From contig CACJMO010000003.1 in NCBI GenBank assembly GCA_902594545.1, forward strand, positions 16,817-80,816: a stretch of DNA of 64,000 bases, written 5' to 3'. Positions 1 through 8,340 of this stretch are shown piece by piece (position 1 is the first letter of the stretch; each line of letters starts with the position of its first letter). The DNA comes from an uncultured SAR86 cluster bacterium. GTDB taxonomy: Bacteria; Pseudomonadota; Gammaproteobacteria; Magnimaribacterales; Magnimaribacteraceae. Under the pieces are notes generated by a model. That model saw only the letters and a program-made list of their open reading frames with translations. It was not told the DNA's origin and did no database searches. Made by a program: the position numbers and the translations under genes.

Positions 1-67
1 ATTACTTCAATTCGCCCATTCCTTTCAATCCAATACAAACTGGCATAAAAAAATGCCTAATATTTGA
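1..67 (+). CDS. gatA: GatA, 3' end only (Glu-tRNA(Gln)/Asp-tRNA(Asn) amidotransferase subunit A)
   Basis: Reading from base 2, 21 codons run to a TGA at 65-67 and end [14 protein letters not shown]. That resembles the usual GatA C-terminus, where an amphipathic helix ends in a Trp-His pair followed by basic residues and a proline. The frame stops one base before the gatB start, as expected for gatA-gatB. GatA is the amidase that frees ammonia from glutamine for transamidation. The rest of the gene lies outside the window. The call rests on this short tail plus its position before gatB. Confidence 0.75.
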   Translation, partial: LLQFAHSFQSNTNWHKKMPNI

Positions 68-68
68 T

Positions 69-1514
69 ATGAGCGTAAATTTAGATAATTGGGAAGCTGT
101 TATAGGACTTGAAATTCACGTCCAACTCTCAACAAAATCAAAGTTATTTTCTGGAGCAAGTACAGATTTTGGAGCATTACCCAATACTCAAGCCTGCAAT
201 ATTGACCTGGCGCTTCCGGGTGTTTTACCGGTTCTTAATGAAGAGGTACTAAAAATGGCTATCAAATTGGGTAAAGCACTCAATGCAGAAATAAATAGTC
301 CTACAAGTTTTGCAAGGAAAAATTATTTTTATCCTGATTCTCCAAAAGGCTATCAGATTAGCCAGATGGATAAACCAATTGTCGAAACTGGATATTTGGA
401 TATAGAAACTGAAGAGGGAAAGAAAAGAATTGGAGTGACGAGGGCACACCTTGAAGAGGATGCTGGAAAATCTCTTCATGATGATTTTGAAGGGCAATCA
501 GGAATTGACTTAAATAGAGCCGGTACCCCTCTCTTAGAAATAGTTTCGGAACCAGAGATTAATTCGCCGCAAGAAGCAGTGGCATATTTGAAGTCTATAC
601 ATTCAATTATTCGATATCTCGATATATCTGATGGCAACATGGCCGAGGGTTCTATGCGATGTGATGCTAATGTTTCCGTTAGAAAGAAAGGTGAAAAAGA
701 TCTAGGAATAAGAACAGAAACAAAAAATGTTAATTCCTTTAGATTTGTCGAAAAAGCAATTCAATATGAAATAGAGAGACAAATACATGAAATAGAGTCA
801 GGAAATAAAATAACACAAGAAACACGTTTATATGATTCACAAACAAATACAACTCGTCCTATGAGATCTAAAGAGTTTGCTAATGATTATAGATACTTTC
901 CGGAACCAGACTTGTTGCCTATTAATCTTGATAAGAGTTTTATAGACGAGGTAATGGCTACTATGCCGGAAATGCCTTCAGAAAAGAAAGAAAGATTTAT
1001 CTCTGAATTTGGTCTTAGCGCATATGACGCCGAACTCTTAGCAGCTGATAAAGATTTAGCAGACTTTTTTGAAGATGTTAATGCTGTTTCTAAATCGCCA
1101 AAATTAAGTGCTAATTGGATAATGGGTGAACTATCAGCTGAATTAAATAATGAAAACTTAACTATCCGGGAGTCAAAAGTTACTTCGAATAAACTTGGTC
1201 AATTGATCTTGAGAATAGAAGACGGAACTATCTCAGGAAAAATAGCAAAAGAAATATTTGAAAAATTATGGTCTTCCGACAATGAAGTGGACGAAATAAT
1301 TCAAAGCGAAGGACTAGAGCAGGTTACTGACGATAAAGAAATAGAAAGTATGATTGATGAAGTAATAAACAGTAATCCTGAACAACTTGAACAATATAGA
1401 TCAGGTAAAGATAGGCTTTTTGGTTTTTTTGTTGGTCAAGTAATGAAGGCCTCCCAAGGCAAGGCAAACCCAAAGCAAGTCAACGATATCCTAAGGAAAA
1501 AGTTAGAAAAATAG
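69..1514 (+). CDS. gatB: GatB, Asp/Glu-tRNA amidotransferase subunit B
   Basis: GatB is the tRNA-binding kinase subunit of GatCAB. It activates the side chain of misacylated Glu-tRNA(Gln) or Asp-tRNA(Asn) so that GatA-derived ammonia can convert it to Gln or Asn. The protein is 481 residues, normal for the family. The N-terminus has [13 protein letters not shown] (about residues 9-21), and the GatB signature [12 protein letters not shown] lies near residue 147. The last 150 residues form the helical and YqeY-like tail domain. The ATG follows the gatA stop by one base, so translation is probably coupled. The 3' end overlaps the convergent TetR-like gene by 12 bases. Confidence 0.97.
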   Translation: MSVNLDNWEAVIGLEIHVQLSTKSKLFSGASTDFGALPNTQACNIDLALPGVLPVLNEEVLKMAIKLGKALNAEINSPTSFARKNYFYPDSPKGYQISQMDKPIVETGYLDIETEEGKKRIGVTRAHLEEDAGKSLHDDFEGQSGIDLNRAGTPLLEIVSEPEINSPQEAVAYLKSIHSIIRYLDISDGNMAEGSMRCDANVSVRKKGEKDLGIRTETKNVNSFRFVEKAIQYEIERQIHEIESGNKITQETRLYDSQTNTTRPMRSKEFANDYRYFPEPDLLPINLDKSFIDEVMATMPEMPSEKKERFISEFGLSAYDAELLAADKDLADFFEDVNAVSKSPKLSANWIMGELSAELNNENLTIRESKVTSNKLGQLILRIEDGTISGKIAKEIFEKLWSSDNEVDEIIQSEGLEQVTDDKEIESMIDEVINSNPEQLEQYRSGKDRLFGFFVGQVMKASQGKANPKQVNDILRKKLEK

Positions 1515-2087
1515 TCTGTCCTGTAAGTGAAGGTTGATCATATTGTTAAAGTCTTTAAGGATAGCTTTCCTTTCTCTCTTGCCCACTGTCGCGCAATATT
1601 CATAGAAACCATATGCAGAAAGAAGAACTAGATCTGTCTGTCTATCCAAGACTGCGTCGATTTTACCCGGCCAGCCCTTCTTGATTATTTTTCTAAAGAC
1701 TTGCTTGTAGTATTTTTTTGCTCGGTTTCTTTCCTCAATACATTTAGGAAGATAAAAAGACGCTGAAAATACTAAATCACTATAATCTGGTAAAAGTTCT
1801 ATGAAGGTTAGAAAAACTGTTTCAAGAAGTTCTTTTGCATCGTTGGCTGTCTTTGCTTTCTTTAATCCAGTTTCAAGAAAGTTTTCGATCTTTCTATTAA
1901 CTCTTTTTTGCTCGTTAAGAAAGATATCTTCAACACTCAAGAAAAATTCTGTTATCTCATTCAAGGGGATATCCAATTCTTGTGCAAGTCTTGGAAAGGC
2001 AATAGTGTGAAGAGTTTTATCTGACTTCCTAATAGACTCCATAGCCTTTTGGATAATTTTTACCTTCTTTTGAACATTAACTTTCAT
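1503..2087 (-). CDS. TetR/AcrR-like regulator, tandem copy 1
   Basis: A 194-residue protein, probably a divergent TetR-type transcriptional regulator. Residues 10-55 look like a TetR DNA-binding fold: a helix with Ile-Arg-Lys-Ser, then a turn around [16 protein letters not shown] leading into [10 protein letters not shown]. The remaining helical part would bind the ligand. It is a clear paralog of the gene just upstream, from which it is separated by one base. The two share [25 protein letters not shown] and an almost identical NLHLQDR-x-FF C-terminus. It is last in a minus-strand run behind an acyl-CoA ligase and a MaoC hydratase, which suggests an acyl-CoA or fatty acid ligand. Target and ligand are not known. 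Confidence 0.7.
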   Translation of the reverse strand: MKVNVQKKVKIIQKAMESIRKSDKTLHTIAFPRLAQELDIPLNEITEFFLSVEDIFLNEQKRVNRKIENFLETGLKKAKTANDAKELLETVFLTFIELLPDYSDLVFSASFYLPKCIEERNRAKKYYKQVFRKIIKKGWPGKIDAVLDRQTDLVLLSAYGFYEYCATVGKRERKAILKDFNNMINLHLQDRLFF

Positions 2088-2088
2088 T

Positions 2089-2673
2089 TTAAAAAAACTT
2101 CCTATCCTGAAGATGTAAATTAAGCATATTTCTAAAATCTCGTAGGATCTTGGTTCTTTCTATTTTAGGTATATGGACAACGTGATCCACAAAACCATAG
2201 AACAGGACTGTTACAAGCTCTGTTTGCCTTTCTAAAACTTTTTCATCTTTTCCAGGCCAACCTCTTTTGATAAGCTTTTTAAACTTTTGTTTTACTCTTT
2301 CTCTATTCTTTTCTCTATATTTTATGCATTTAGGTAAGTAGCACGATAATTCCAATCTCAAATCAGCATCATCACTTAGGGTTTCAACAAATCTTTCGAA
2401 GAAAATCTCAAAGGCATTTTTAAAATCACCTGGAGTTTTAGATTTTTTTATGTGTCTATCCCAATATCTATGCAGTGACTCCCAATCTTTCTTCTGTGCC
2501 TCTAAGAAAATGTCCTCAGTGGTGGTATAGAATGCTTGAATCTCATCCACCCTTACATTCAATTCATTGGCAATTGCAAAGAAACTAAGCTGCTCAATTC
2601 TTTTGCTCTTCCTAAGAGAATTAACAGCTCTTTTGACTACCTTATCCTTAAGATTAATGGTAGATGTATTCAT
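2089..2673 (-). CDS. TetR/AcrR-like regulator, tandem copy 2
   Basis: Also exactly 194 residues and paralogous to the downstream neighbour. The helix-turn-helix candidate is around IANELNVRVDEIQAFY (about residues 32-47), followed by TEDIFLEAQKKD. The C-terminal half carries LPKCIKYREK, KRGWPGK, LERQTELV and the ending NLHLQDRKFF. Equal length and motifs in the same order argue for a local tandem duplication followed by divergence. The gene starts 5 bases after the MaoC-type hydratase stop, so it is probably in the same transcript. Autoregulation or control of the ligase/hydratase pair is a reasonable guess but is not shown by the sequence. Confidence 0.7.
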   Translation of the reverse strand: MNTSTINLKDKVVKRAVNSLRKSKRIEQLSFFAIANELNVRVDEIQAFYTTTEDIFLEAQKKDWESLHRYWDRHIKKSKTPGDFKNAFEIFFERFVETLSDDADLRLELSCYLPKCIKYREKNRERVKQKFKKLIKRGWPGKDEKVLERQTELVTVLFYGFVDHVVHIPKIERTKILRDFRNMLNLHLQDRKFF

Positions 2674-2678
2674 GAAGA

Positions 2679-3134
2679 TTAGGTGACAAACATTGATAAA
2701 GTTTCCGCAACATATGCAGGCTTATCAACACCTTCGATCTCCATTGTAACTTCTGTTTTCATAAGATACCTACCATCACCCTTATCATCTACAGATACAC
2801 ACTTACTATGTGTCCTTACTTTTGACCCTACATTAACAGGGTTAATGAACCTAACTTTATCTAGTCCATAATTGAAAACCATTTTTAAATTCTCAGGTGC
2901 CAATACTGCTTGAGAGGTTAGATGAGGCACCAAAGATAATGATAAAAACCCATGTGCTATAGTTGAGCCAAATAGAGGAGTAGCCTTTTCAGTGTCTACA
3001 TGTATGAACTGATGATCCAAAGTTGCATCAGCAAACATATCAATTCTATCTTGATCTACTTCAAACCAATCTGATGATCCTATTTCTTGGCCTACATAAT
3101 CTACTAAGTTTTCTGCTGGTACTAATCCAATCAT
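2679..3134 (-). CDS. MaoC-family (R)-specific enoyl-CoA hydratase/dehydratase
   Basis: A 151-residue single hot-dog protein of the MaoC/NodN-like hydratase family, which adds water to trans-2-enoyl-CoA or removes it from 3-hydroxyacyl-CoA. The hydratase active-site segment is visible: FADATLDHQFIHVD (about residues 34-47) gives the Asp and His, and a conserved TIAHGFLSLSL stretch follows near residues 58-68. The length is usual for the family. It starts 8 bases after the acyl-CoA ligase stop, so the two probably act together on a carboxylic acid activated to its CoA ester. Substrate chain length cannot be read from the sequence. Confidence 0.88.
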   Translation of the reverse strand: MIGLVPAENLVDYVGQEIGSSDWFEVDQDRIDMFADATLDHQFIHVDTEKATPLFGSTIAHGFLSLSLVPHLTSQAVLAPENLKMVFNYGLDKVRFINPVNVGSKVRTHSKCVSVDDKGDGRYLMKTEVTMEIEGVDKPAYVAETLSMFVT

Positions 3135-3142
3135 ATCTTCTC

Positions 3143-4765
3143 CTACTTATCTAATAAATGGTTCTTAAAATCTTCTCTTAAACCAGTTTTTAAAAGCTTT
3201 CCAGTAGCAGTATGTGGTAACTCCTCTACGAATACAATATCGTCGGGTAACCACCATTTAGCAACCTTATCTTCAAGAAAGGAAATAATATCCTCTTTCG
3301 TTGGATCTTGTCCTGGTGATTTAACGATTAGTAATAAAGGTCTTTCGTCCCACTTTGCATGTAGAACACCTATAACGCATGCTTCGGCAACTTCTGGATG
3401 ACCTACAGCAGCATTTTCAAGATCTATTGAGCTTATCCATTCTCCACCTGACTTAATAACATCTTTGCTTCTATCAACGATCTCCATATAACCTTCTGGA
3501 TGTATTTTTGCCACATCTCCTGTATCAAACCATCCTTTATCATCCATAGCACTTTCTTCTGCTTTGTAATAACGTTCCACGATAGTGGGGCCCTTTACTA
3601 ATAGCCTACCGAAAGCTACTCCATCATGAGGAAGTTCATTGCCATCATCATCGGCTATAGTCATATCAACTCCGAAAAAGGCTTTACCTTGTTTTTGCTG
3701 AAGGTCATATCGTTTTTCAATATCCATGTCTTCCATTTCTTTAGTTCTGCTTGTTGCTGTTCCAAGTGGACTCATTTCAGTCATGCCCCATCCATGCATT
3801 AAAAAAACATCATGCTTTTCTTCAAATTCTTGAATCATCGCCCTTGGAGCAGCAGAACCACCGACTAATGCAGTTTCAACGCAATCTAAAGTTTGATTAG
3901 TTTCATTGAGATGCTGAAGTAAACCTAACCAAACGGTAGGAACACCCATTAAAAGGTCAGGTTTTTCATTATCTATTAGTTCGTACACAGATGCGCCATC
4001 TAAGGCCGGTCCAGGGAATACTAATTTGGCTCCAAACATAGCCCCAGCATATGGAATACCCCATGCATTAACATGAAACATTGGAACCACTGGCAAAATG
4101 CAAGAAGAGCTAGAGACTTTGGCAACATTTCCAGAACTAACTATCCATGCGTGCAAAATAGTTGATCTATGAGAGTACAATACGCCTTTAGGATTGCCGG
4201 TCGTACCAGAAGTGTAACAGAGGCTTGAAGCAGTGTTTTCGTCAAACTCAGGCCAATCAAATTCATCAGATTCACCGGAAATTAAATCTTCATAACACAT
4301 AGCATTATTTAGTTTTGTGTCTGGCATATTGTCTTTATCAGTGAGAATCACGTAACCTTTAACTCCTTCTAAATCAGGTTCTAAGGATTCAACAAGCTCG
4401 ACAAATGATAAATCAATAAACAGGTACTGGTTTTCTGCGTGATTAATTATGTAAGTAAGTTGCTCTGGGAACAGTCTGGGATTAACTGTATTAACAACAC
4501 ACCCTATTCCAGATACACCGAAATATAATTCAAAATGCCTAAAGGTATTCCAAGCAAGAGTTCCAACTGTATCTCCTTCTTTCAGGCCAAGATTCGTGAG
4601 GGCATTAGCTAGCTGTCTAGATCGTTTTGCAGCATCAGAATACGTATATTTATGAATAGGCCCTTCAACTGTTCTAGATACAATTTCTGCATCGCTGTGA
4701 TATTTCTCTGCGTGCTCTATTAGGCCAGATATCAAAAGCTGACCACTCATCATATTTCCTAACAT
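3143..4765 (-). CDS. AMP-forming acyl-CoA ligase, AlkK/DmdB-like
   Basis: A 540-residue adenylate-forming ligase that activates a fatty or small organic acid with ATP and CoA. The AMP-binding motif YTSGTTGNPKGVLYSHRS is near residue 184, MHGWGMTEMSPLG is the adenine-binding region, and GWFDTGDVAKIHPEGY and DRSKDVIKSGGEWIS are the hinge and lid motifs. The final lysine loop reads HTATGKLLK. The N-terminal MLGNMM start and the NPRLFPEQLTYIINHAE stretch resemble the subfamily that includes AlkK medium-chain ligases and the methylmercaptopropionate-CoA ligase DmdB. I recall that resemblance and have not tested it. The gene lies between a GH84 hydrolase and a MaoC hydratase, 8 bases from each. The exact substrate is open. 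Confidence 0.9.
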   Translation of the reverse strand: MLGNMMSGQLLISGLIEHAEKYHSDAEIVSRTVEGPIHKYTYSDAAKRSRQLANALTNLGLKEGDTVGTLAWNTFRHFELYFGVSGIGCVVNTVNPRLFPEQLTYIINHAENQYLFIDLSFVELVESLEPDLEGVKGYVILTDKDNMPDTKLNNAMCYEDLISGESDEFDWPEFDENTASSLCYTSGTTGNPKGVLYSHRSTILHAWIVSSGNVAKVSSSSCILPVVPMFHVNAWGIPYAGAMFGAKLVFPGPALDGASVYELIDNEKPDLLMGVPTVWLGLLQHLNETNQTLDCVETALVGGSAAPRAMIQEFEEKHDVFLMHGWGMTEMSPLGTATSRTKEMEDMDIEKRYDLQQKQGKAFFGVDMTIADDDGNELPHDGVAFGRLLVKGPTIVERYYKAEESAMDDKGWFDTGDVAKIHPEGYMEIVDRSKDVIKSGGEWISSIDLENAAVGHPEVAEACVIGVLHAKWDERPLLLIVKSPGQDPTKEDIISFLEDKVAKWWLPDDIVFVEELPHTATGKLLKTGLREDFKNHLLDK

Positions 4766-4773
4766 TTTTGCTC

Positions 4774-5883
4774 CTAATTTTTCAGTATTGTCTTTCTGAG
4801 AGGATCAGAATATCTTCGCTTTATCCACTCTTCAAGATTAAATTTAGTATCTTTTTGAGTCATTTTTTTTAATAAGATTAAATCCAAGTAAAATTTCCAT
4901 AAAAATGGTGCCCATTCAAGTTGTAAATTACTTTTCCATTGAATGCACAAGCTATATTGGGTATCTAAAAGTTTATCAATTTTTGCTAAAGTCAAAGGAG
5001 GCATCTCTTTAAATGGGTTTTGGAAATAAGGCATAATTCTTCTAAAATCTTGAGGAATTTCATATTTCTTGAGTACCTCATTATCTTTTAGGCCGAGTAC
5101 AAATCTATCTAAACAAATAGAATCTGTTAGAACTAATCCTGTTGGATTAATGCCGACACCTTCAACTTGATTCTTAATGCCACCCCTTTTTTGATAAGAT
5201 CCAATAAAATACCTGGTCGGACAGTAATCATTAGCATAATAGTTATCCCATATGATTATGGGATTCGAAAATAGACCTTTAAGCTCAACTATCCCTTTTG
5301 ATTTGATGGACTCACTCACCACCTCATCTCCTGTCCACAAAAACTTTATTTTTGGGTCGATATTCTTTGCCAGTGTTTTTAAGTATTTATTATCAATTAA
5401 ACTTCCCTTAGCAAAACTCTTACAATATACAGTTGGACAAATCCATAAGTCATTTGCTGGAATATTAAAACTTGAAACAAGTTCGAGAATTTCAAGATGT
5501 TTGGTTGCTAATCCTTCATCTCTTTTATGGTCAATATCATCAAAAAAGATGGCAAATTCTTCAAAACCAAGTCTTTTAGCCTGCTTGATTTTAATAGCTA
5601 AGAATTTACGATAATGGGCGGTAGATTTGTTTCCTTCTAAACCGGGTGAAATTGCGAAGACGGGACGGATCTTGTTTTTTTTTGATTGCTTTACAAAGTC
5701 TTCTAAAACCTTCTCATATTTTGATGGATAGGGCTTTTCCCAAAGCACTCTATGATAAGGATCTTCTTTGGGGCCGTATAAGTAAAAGTCCATCTTAAGC
5801 TTACCCATGTGCCTCAAAAGAAGAGATCTTTCTTCTTGTGAAAAAAGCCTTCCGTAATAGCCTTCTATGTAACCTTTTAACAT
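4774..5883 (-). CDS. GH84-family beta-N-acetylglucosaminidase (O-GlcNAcase-like)
   Basis: A 369-residue glycoside hydrolase family 84 protein. GH84 enzymes remove beta-linked N-acetylglucosamine by substrate-assisted catalysis using two adjacent acidic residues. Numbered from the ATG at 5883: GYIEGYYGR (4-12) is the family N-terminal motif, FFDDID (113-118) gives the catalytic pair D115/D116, CPTVYC is at 149-154, LWTG at 182-185, and IWDNYYANDY (211-220) supplies the substrate-binding Asn and Asp. No signal peptide or membrane segment is seen, so it looks cytoplasmic. A TTG at 5904 would add seven residues. I prefer the ATG because it begins directly at the conserved motif and overlaps prmC by only 7 bases. 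The physiological substrate is unknown: protein O-GlcNAc, peptidoglycan turnover sugars or chitin fragments are possible. Confidence 0.88.
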   Translation of the reverse strand: MLKGYIEGYYGRLFSQEERSLLLRHMGKLKMDFYLYGPKEDPYHRVLWEKPYPSKYEKVLEDFVKQSKKNKIRPVFAISPGLEGNKSTAHYRKFLAIKIKQAKRLGFEEFAIFFDDIDHKRDEGLATKHLEILELVSSFNIPANDLWICPTVYCKSFAKGSLIDNKYLKTLAKNIDPKIKFLWTGDEVVSESIKSKGIVELKGLFSNPIIIWDNYYANDYCPTRYFIGSYQKRGGIKNQVEGVGINPTGLVLTDSICLDRFVLGLKDNEVLKKYEIPQDFRRIMPYFQNPFKEMPPLTLAKIDKLLDTQYSLCIQWKSNLQLEWAPFLWKFYLDLILLKKMTQKDTKFNLEEWIKRRYSDPLRKTILKN

Positions 5884-6725
5884 TTTGTTATTTTGCCTGA
5901 ACAAAACCTTTCATCACCATTTAAATCTTTGTATAAATTTATTTCAGAATACCCATTTTTTTTGAATAGTGAAACAACCTTTCTTGTTTGATCATTACCA
6001 AATTCAACAAATAAAGAACCTTTAACAGCTAACAGTTTTGCACTATTAACAATGATTTCCTCTATATCTTTAAGACCATGATTTTCTGCAGCCAAAGCTT
6101 TTAAGGGTTCATGCCTTAATCCATCTGAAAAGATATTAGGATCATCGAAGCTTAGATAAGGAGGGTTTGAAACAATAATATCAAAACGACCTTCAACGAA
6201 AGAATCGAGCCAGCAAGCATTTACTATTTGGACCTTCAGCAAATTCTTTTTCATGTTTCTTCGAGCAACTGATAATGCCTGTGGGCATAAGTCGGAACAA
6301 ACAATATTCCATAGAGGTCTTTCGGAACATAACGCCAAACCAATAGCTCCTGATCCCGTTCCTAGATCAAGTACATTTAATTTTTTTGAATTAAAATTCT
6401 CTAAAATTCTTTCCACTAAAACTTCAGTTTCAGGTCTTGGCACTAAAACTCGTTGATCGATATGCAAATCCAAATTCCAAAAACCTATCTTTTCTCTTAT
6501 ATAGGCTAGAGGCTCGCCCTTTTCTCTTCTATCAATAAGCTTCAAAAGCCTATCTTGTTGATCTTGACTCAGTAAAGGGTTATCTCTGTAGAGATCATTC
6601 TTGCTGATTTTCAAAATGTCCAATACGAGTAGTTCAATGTCTAACTGCGAGCATAATTCTAGGTTTTGGTTACGAAGTTTTATCTGACTTAGTGCAGAAT
6701 TAAGGTCCATTGATTTAAGATTCAA
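5877..6725 (-). CDS. prmC: PrmC, release factor glutamine N5-methyltransferase
   Basis: A SAM-dependent methyltransferase that modifies the Gln of the GGQ motif in release factors 1 and 2, which is needed for full termination efficiency. The SAM-binding motif LDLGTGSGAIGLAL is at residues 119-132 and the glutamine-binding NPPY motif at 187-190. The N-terminal 90 residues form the helical release-factor-binding domain, with EPLAYI at its end. Length (282) is normal. It follows prfA with an 11-base overlap if the first ATG is used. A second Met at residue 6 would begin 4 bases after the prfA stop. The prfA-prmC pair is standard in gammaproteobacteria. Confidence 0.97.
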   Translation of the reverse strand: MNLKSMDLNSALSQIKLRNQNLELCSQLDIELLVLDILKISKNDLYRDNPLLSQDQQDRLLKLIDRREKGEPLAYIREKIGFWNLDLHIDQRVLVPRPETEVLVERILENFNSKKLNVLDLGTGSGAIGLALCSERPLWNIVCSDLCPQALSVARRNMKKNLLKVQIVNACWLDSFVEGRFDIIVSNPPYLSFDDPNIFSDGLRHEPLKALAAENHGLKDIEEIIVNSAKLLAVKGSLFVEFGNDQTRKVVSLFKKNGYSEINLYKDLNGDERFCSGKITKC

Positions 6726-7797
6726 GATTTGCCAGAGCTCGTGCCTGGTTTTCCTCCAATAACGCTGTGATCATTGTCTCCATATCTCCATCAAGGAAAC
6801 CAGGTAAATTATGTACAGAAAATTCTATTCTGTGATCAGTGATTCTATTTTGAGGAAAATTATAAGTTCTAATTTTTTCCGATCTATCTCCCGAACCAAC
6901 CATGACTCTCCTATTTTCTGCCTTTTCAGATTCAGCTTTTTCCTTTTCAGCATCTTGTAATTTTGATTGTAAGAGCGAAAGAGCTTTCTCTTTGTTTTTA
7001 TGTTGAGAGCGACCGTCTTGGCATTCAACAACAATGCCTGTTGGAATGTGAGTTAACCTTACAGCCGAGTCAGTTTTATTAACATGTTGACCACCTGCTC
7101 CTGAAGCCCGAAATGTATCAACTCTCAAATCATTTTTATCTATATTTATATCCGTAAGAGCATCTTGTTCTGGAAGAACTGCTACCGAACAAGCAGAAGT
7201 ATGAACCCTTCCTTGTGATTCAGTAGTTGGTACCCTTTGGACTCTATGAACACCAGCTTCAAATTTTAGCTGTTTATAAACGTCTGAACCTTGAATCCTG
7301 GCTACAAGTTCCTTAAATCCGCCATGATCTCCTTCTCTAATACTCACAATTTCCATATTCCAATTATTTCTCTCAGATAGTCGTGAATACATTCTATAAA
7401 GATCGCCAGAGAACAAAGCTGCTTCATCCCCTCCTGTTCCAGCCCTTATCTCCAGAAAGACATCCTTAGAGTCGTCAGGATCCTTAGGCAATAGGAGTTT
7501 CTTTAGATCATTTTCAAGGTCTTCAATATCTTTTTTTAGAGAATCAAATTCCATCTCAGCCATTTCTTTAATATCAGGATCAGTATCTTTCATTAATATC
7601 TTTGCTTCCTCTATACCCTTTTCTGCATTTTTAAACGCTGAAAAAGCTAATACTACAGGTGATAAATCAGCATATTCTTTGGAAAGTTTTATATATTCCT
7701 CTTGATTAGAAGTTACATCAGGCTGACTTAGCAAAGCCTCTATCTCTTCATATCTCAAAGAGACATCTTCTAATTTGTTCAAAATACTATCTATCAT
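6715..7797 (-). CDS. prfA: Peptide chain release factor 1
   Basis: RF1 recognises UAA and UAG and triggers peptide release on the ribosome. The 360-residue length matches the family. The stop-codon-reading PxT tripeptide appears as PTT at residues 190-192 within RVQRVPTTESQGRVHTS. The peptidyl-transferase GGQ motif is at 235-237 in GAGGQHVNKTDSAVRL. The N-terminal coiled-coil domain covers about residues 1-100. hemA, which normally precedes prfA, is absent here. Instead prfA is divergent from lolB with only 21 bases between the starts, so its promoter must overlap coding sequence or lie in that gap. Confidence 0.98.
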   Translation of the reverse strand: MIDSILNKLEDVSLRYEEIEALLSQPDVTSNQEEYIKLSKEYADLSPVVLAFSAFKNAEKGIEEAKILMKDTDPDIKEMAEMEFDSLKKDIEDLENDLKKLLLPKDPDDSKDVFLEIRAGTGGDEAALFSGDLYRMYSRLSERNNWNMEIVSIREGDHGGFKELVARIQGSDVYKQLKFEAGVHRVQRVPTTESQGRVHTSACSVAVLPEQDALTDINIDKNDLRVDTFRASGAGGQHVNKTDSAVRLTHIPTGIVVECQDGRSQHKNKEKALSLLQSKLQDAEKEKAESEKAENRRVMVGSGDRSEKIRTYNFPQNRITDHRIEFSVHNLPGFLDGDMETMITALLEENQARALANLES

Positions 7798-7818
7798 TAA
7801 TTTAAACTTGGCCTGATA

Positions 7819-8340
7819 ATGTTAAGAATGGATATTAGGACATTTACCCATTACAAAAATTTTTTTTCACTTTTCATACTACTGTTGACTATTTCTTGCT
7901 CCACCGTAACAGTTGAAAGCACTTATTCGAAGGGAAACTCTCCAATCCAAAAAAGTCAAATTATAGAAGGTAAGTTTAAGCTTTCGTATCTGGATAGCAA
8001 GGAAACTGGATACTTTATAATCAATAAAACACTTAATACTGTTAACTTAACCTTAGGAAAAAATTTTCTCTTACCTGAAGAAGTTTTAGTTTTTGACGCC
8101 AGAGAATCAATTAGCATTAACCAATTTGTCGACTTTGAAATAGAGCCTAGTAGGGACGTATCTTTTAGCATAGAAGATTTTCTTGGTCTTTTTTCTGGTA
8201 TCAAATCAAGAAATTTTCAAAAGAAAGGGATTTCAATAAATTTTGAATTTAACTCATCAATCAACGAGCCGTCCAAAGTGGAGCTAAAAGGTCCAGAGTT
8301 TGAGCTCAACGTGGTAGTGCGTAAAAATGAAAGAAATTAG
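7819..8340 (+). CDS. lolB: Probable outer-membrane lipoprotein LolB
   Basis: A 173-residue lipoprotein. Residues 14-27 form a hydrophobic signal ending in a lipobox LTISC, with Cys27 as the expected lipidated residue. The mature part is short and beta-rich with no enzyme motif. LolB receives lipoproteins from LolA and inserts them in the outer membrane. The sequence itself is divergent. The assignment leans on position: it overlaps the ispE start by 14 bases in the standard lolB-ispE-prs order and sits beside prfA. A second ATG at 7828 is an alternative start. A different small lipoprotein remains possible. Confidence 0.6.
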   Translation: MLRMDIRTFTHYKNFFSLFILLLTISCSTVTVESTYSKGNSPIQKSQIIEGKFKLSYLDSKETGYFIINKTLNTVNLTLGKNFLLPEEVLVFDARESISINQFVDFEIEPSRDVSFSIEDFLGLFSGIKSRNFQKKGISINFEFNSSINEPSKVELKGPEFELNVVVRKNERN

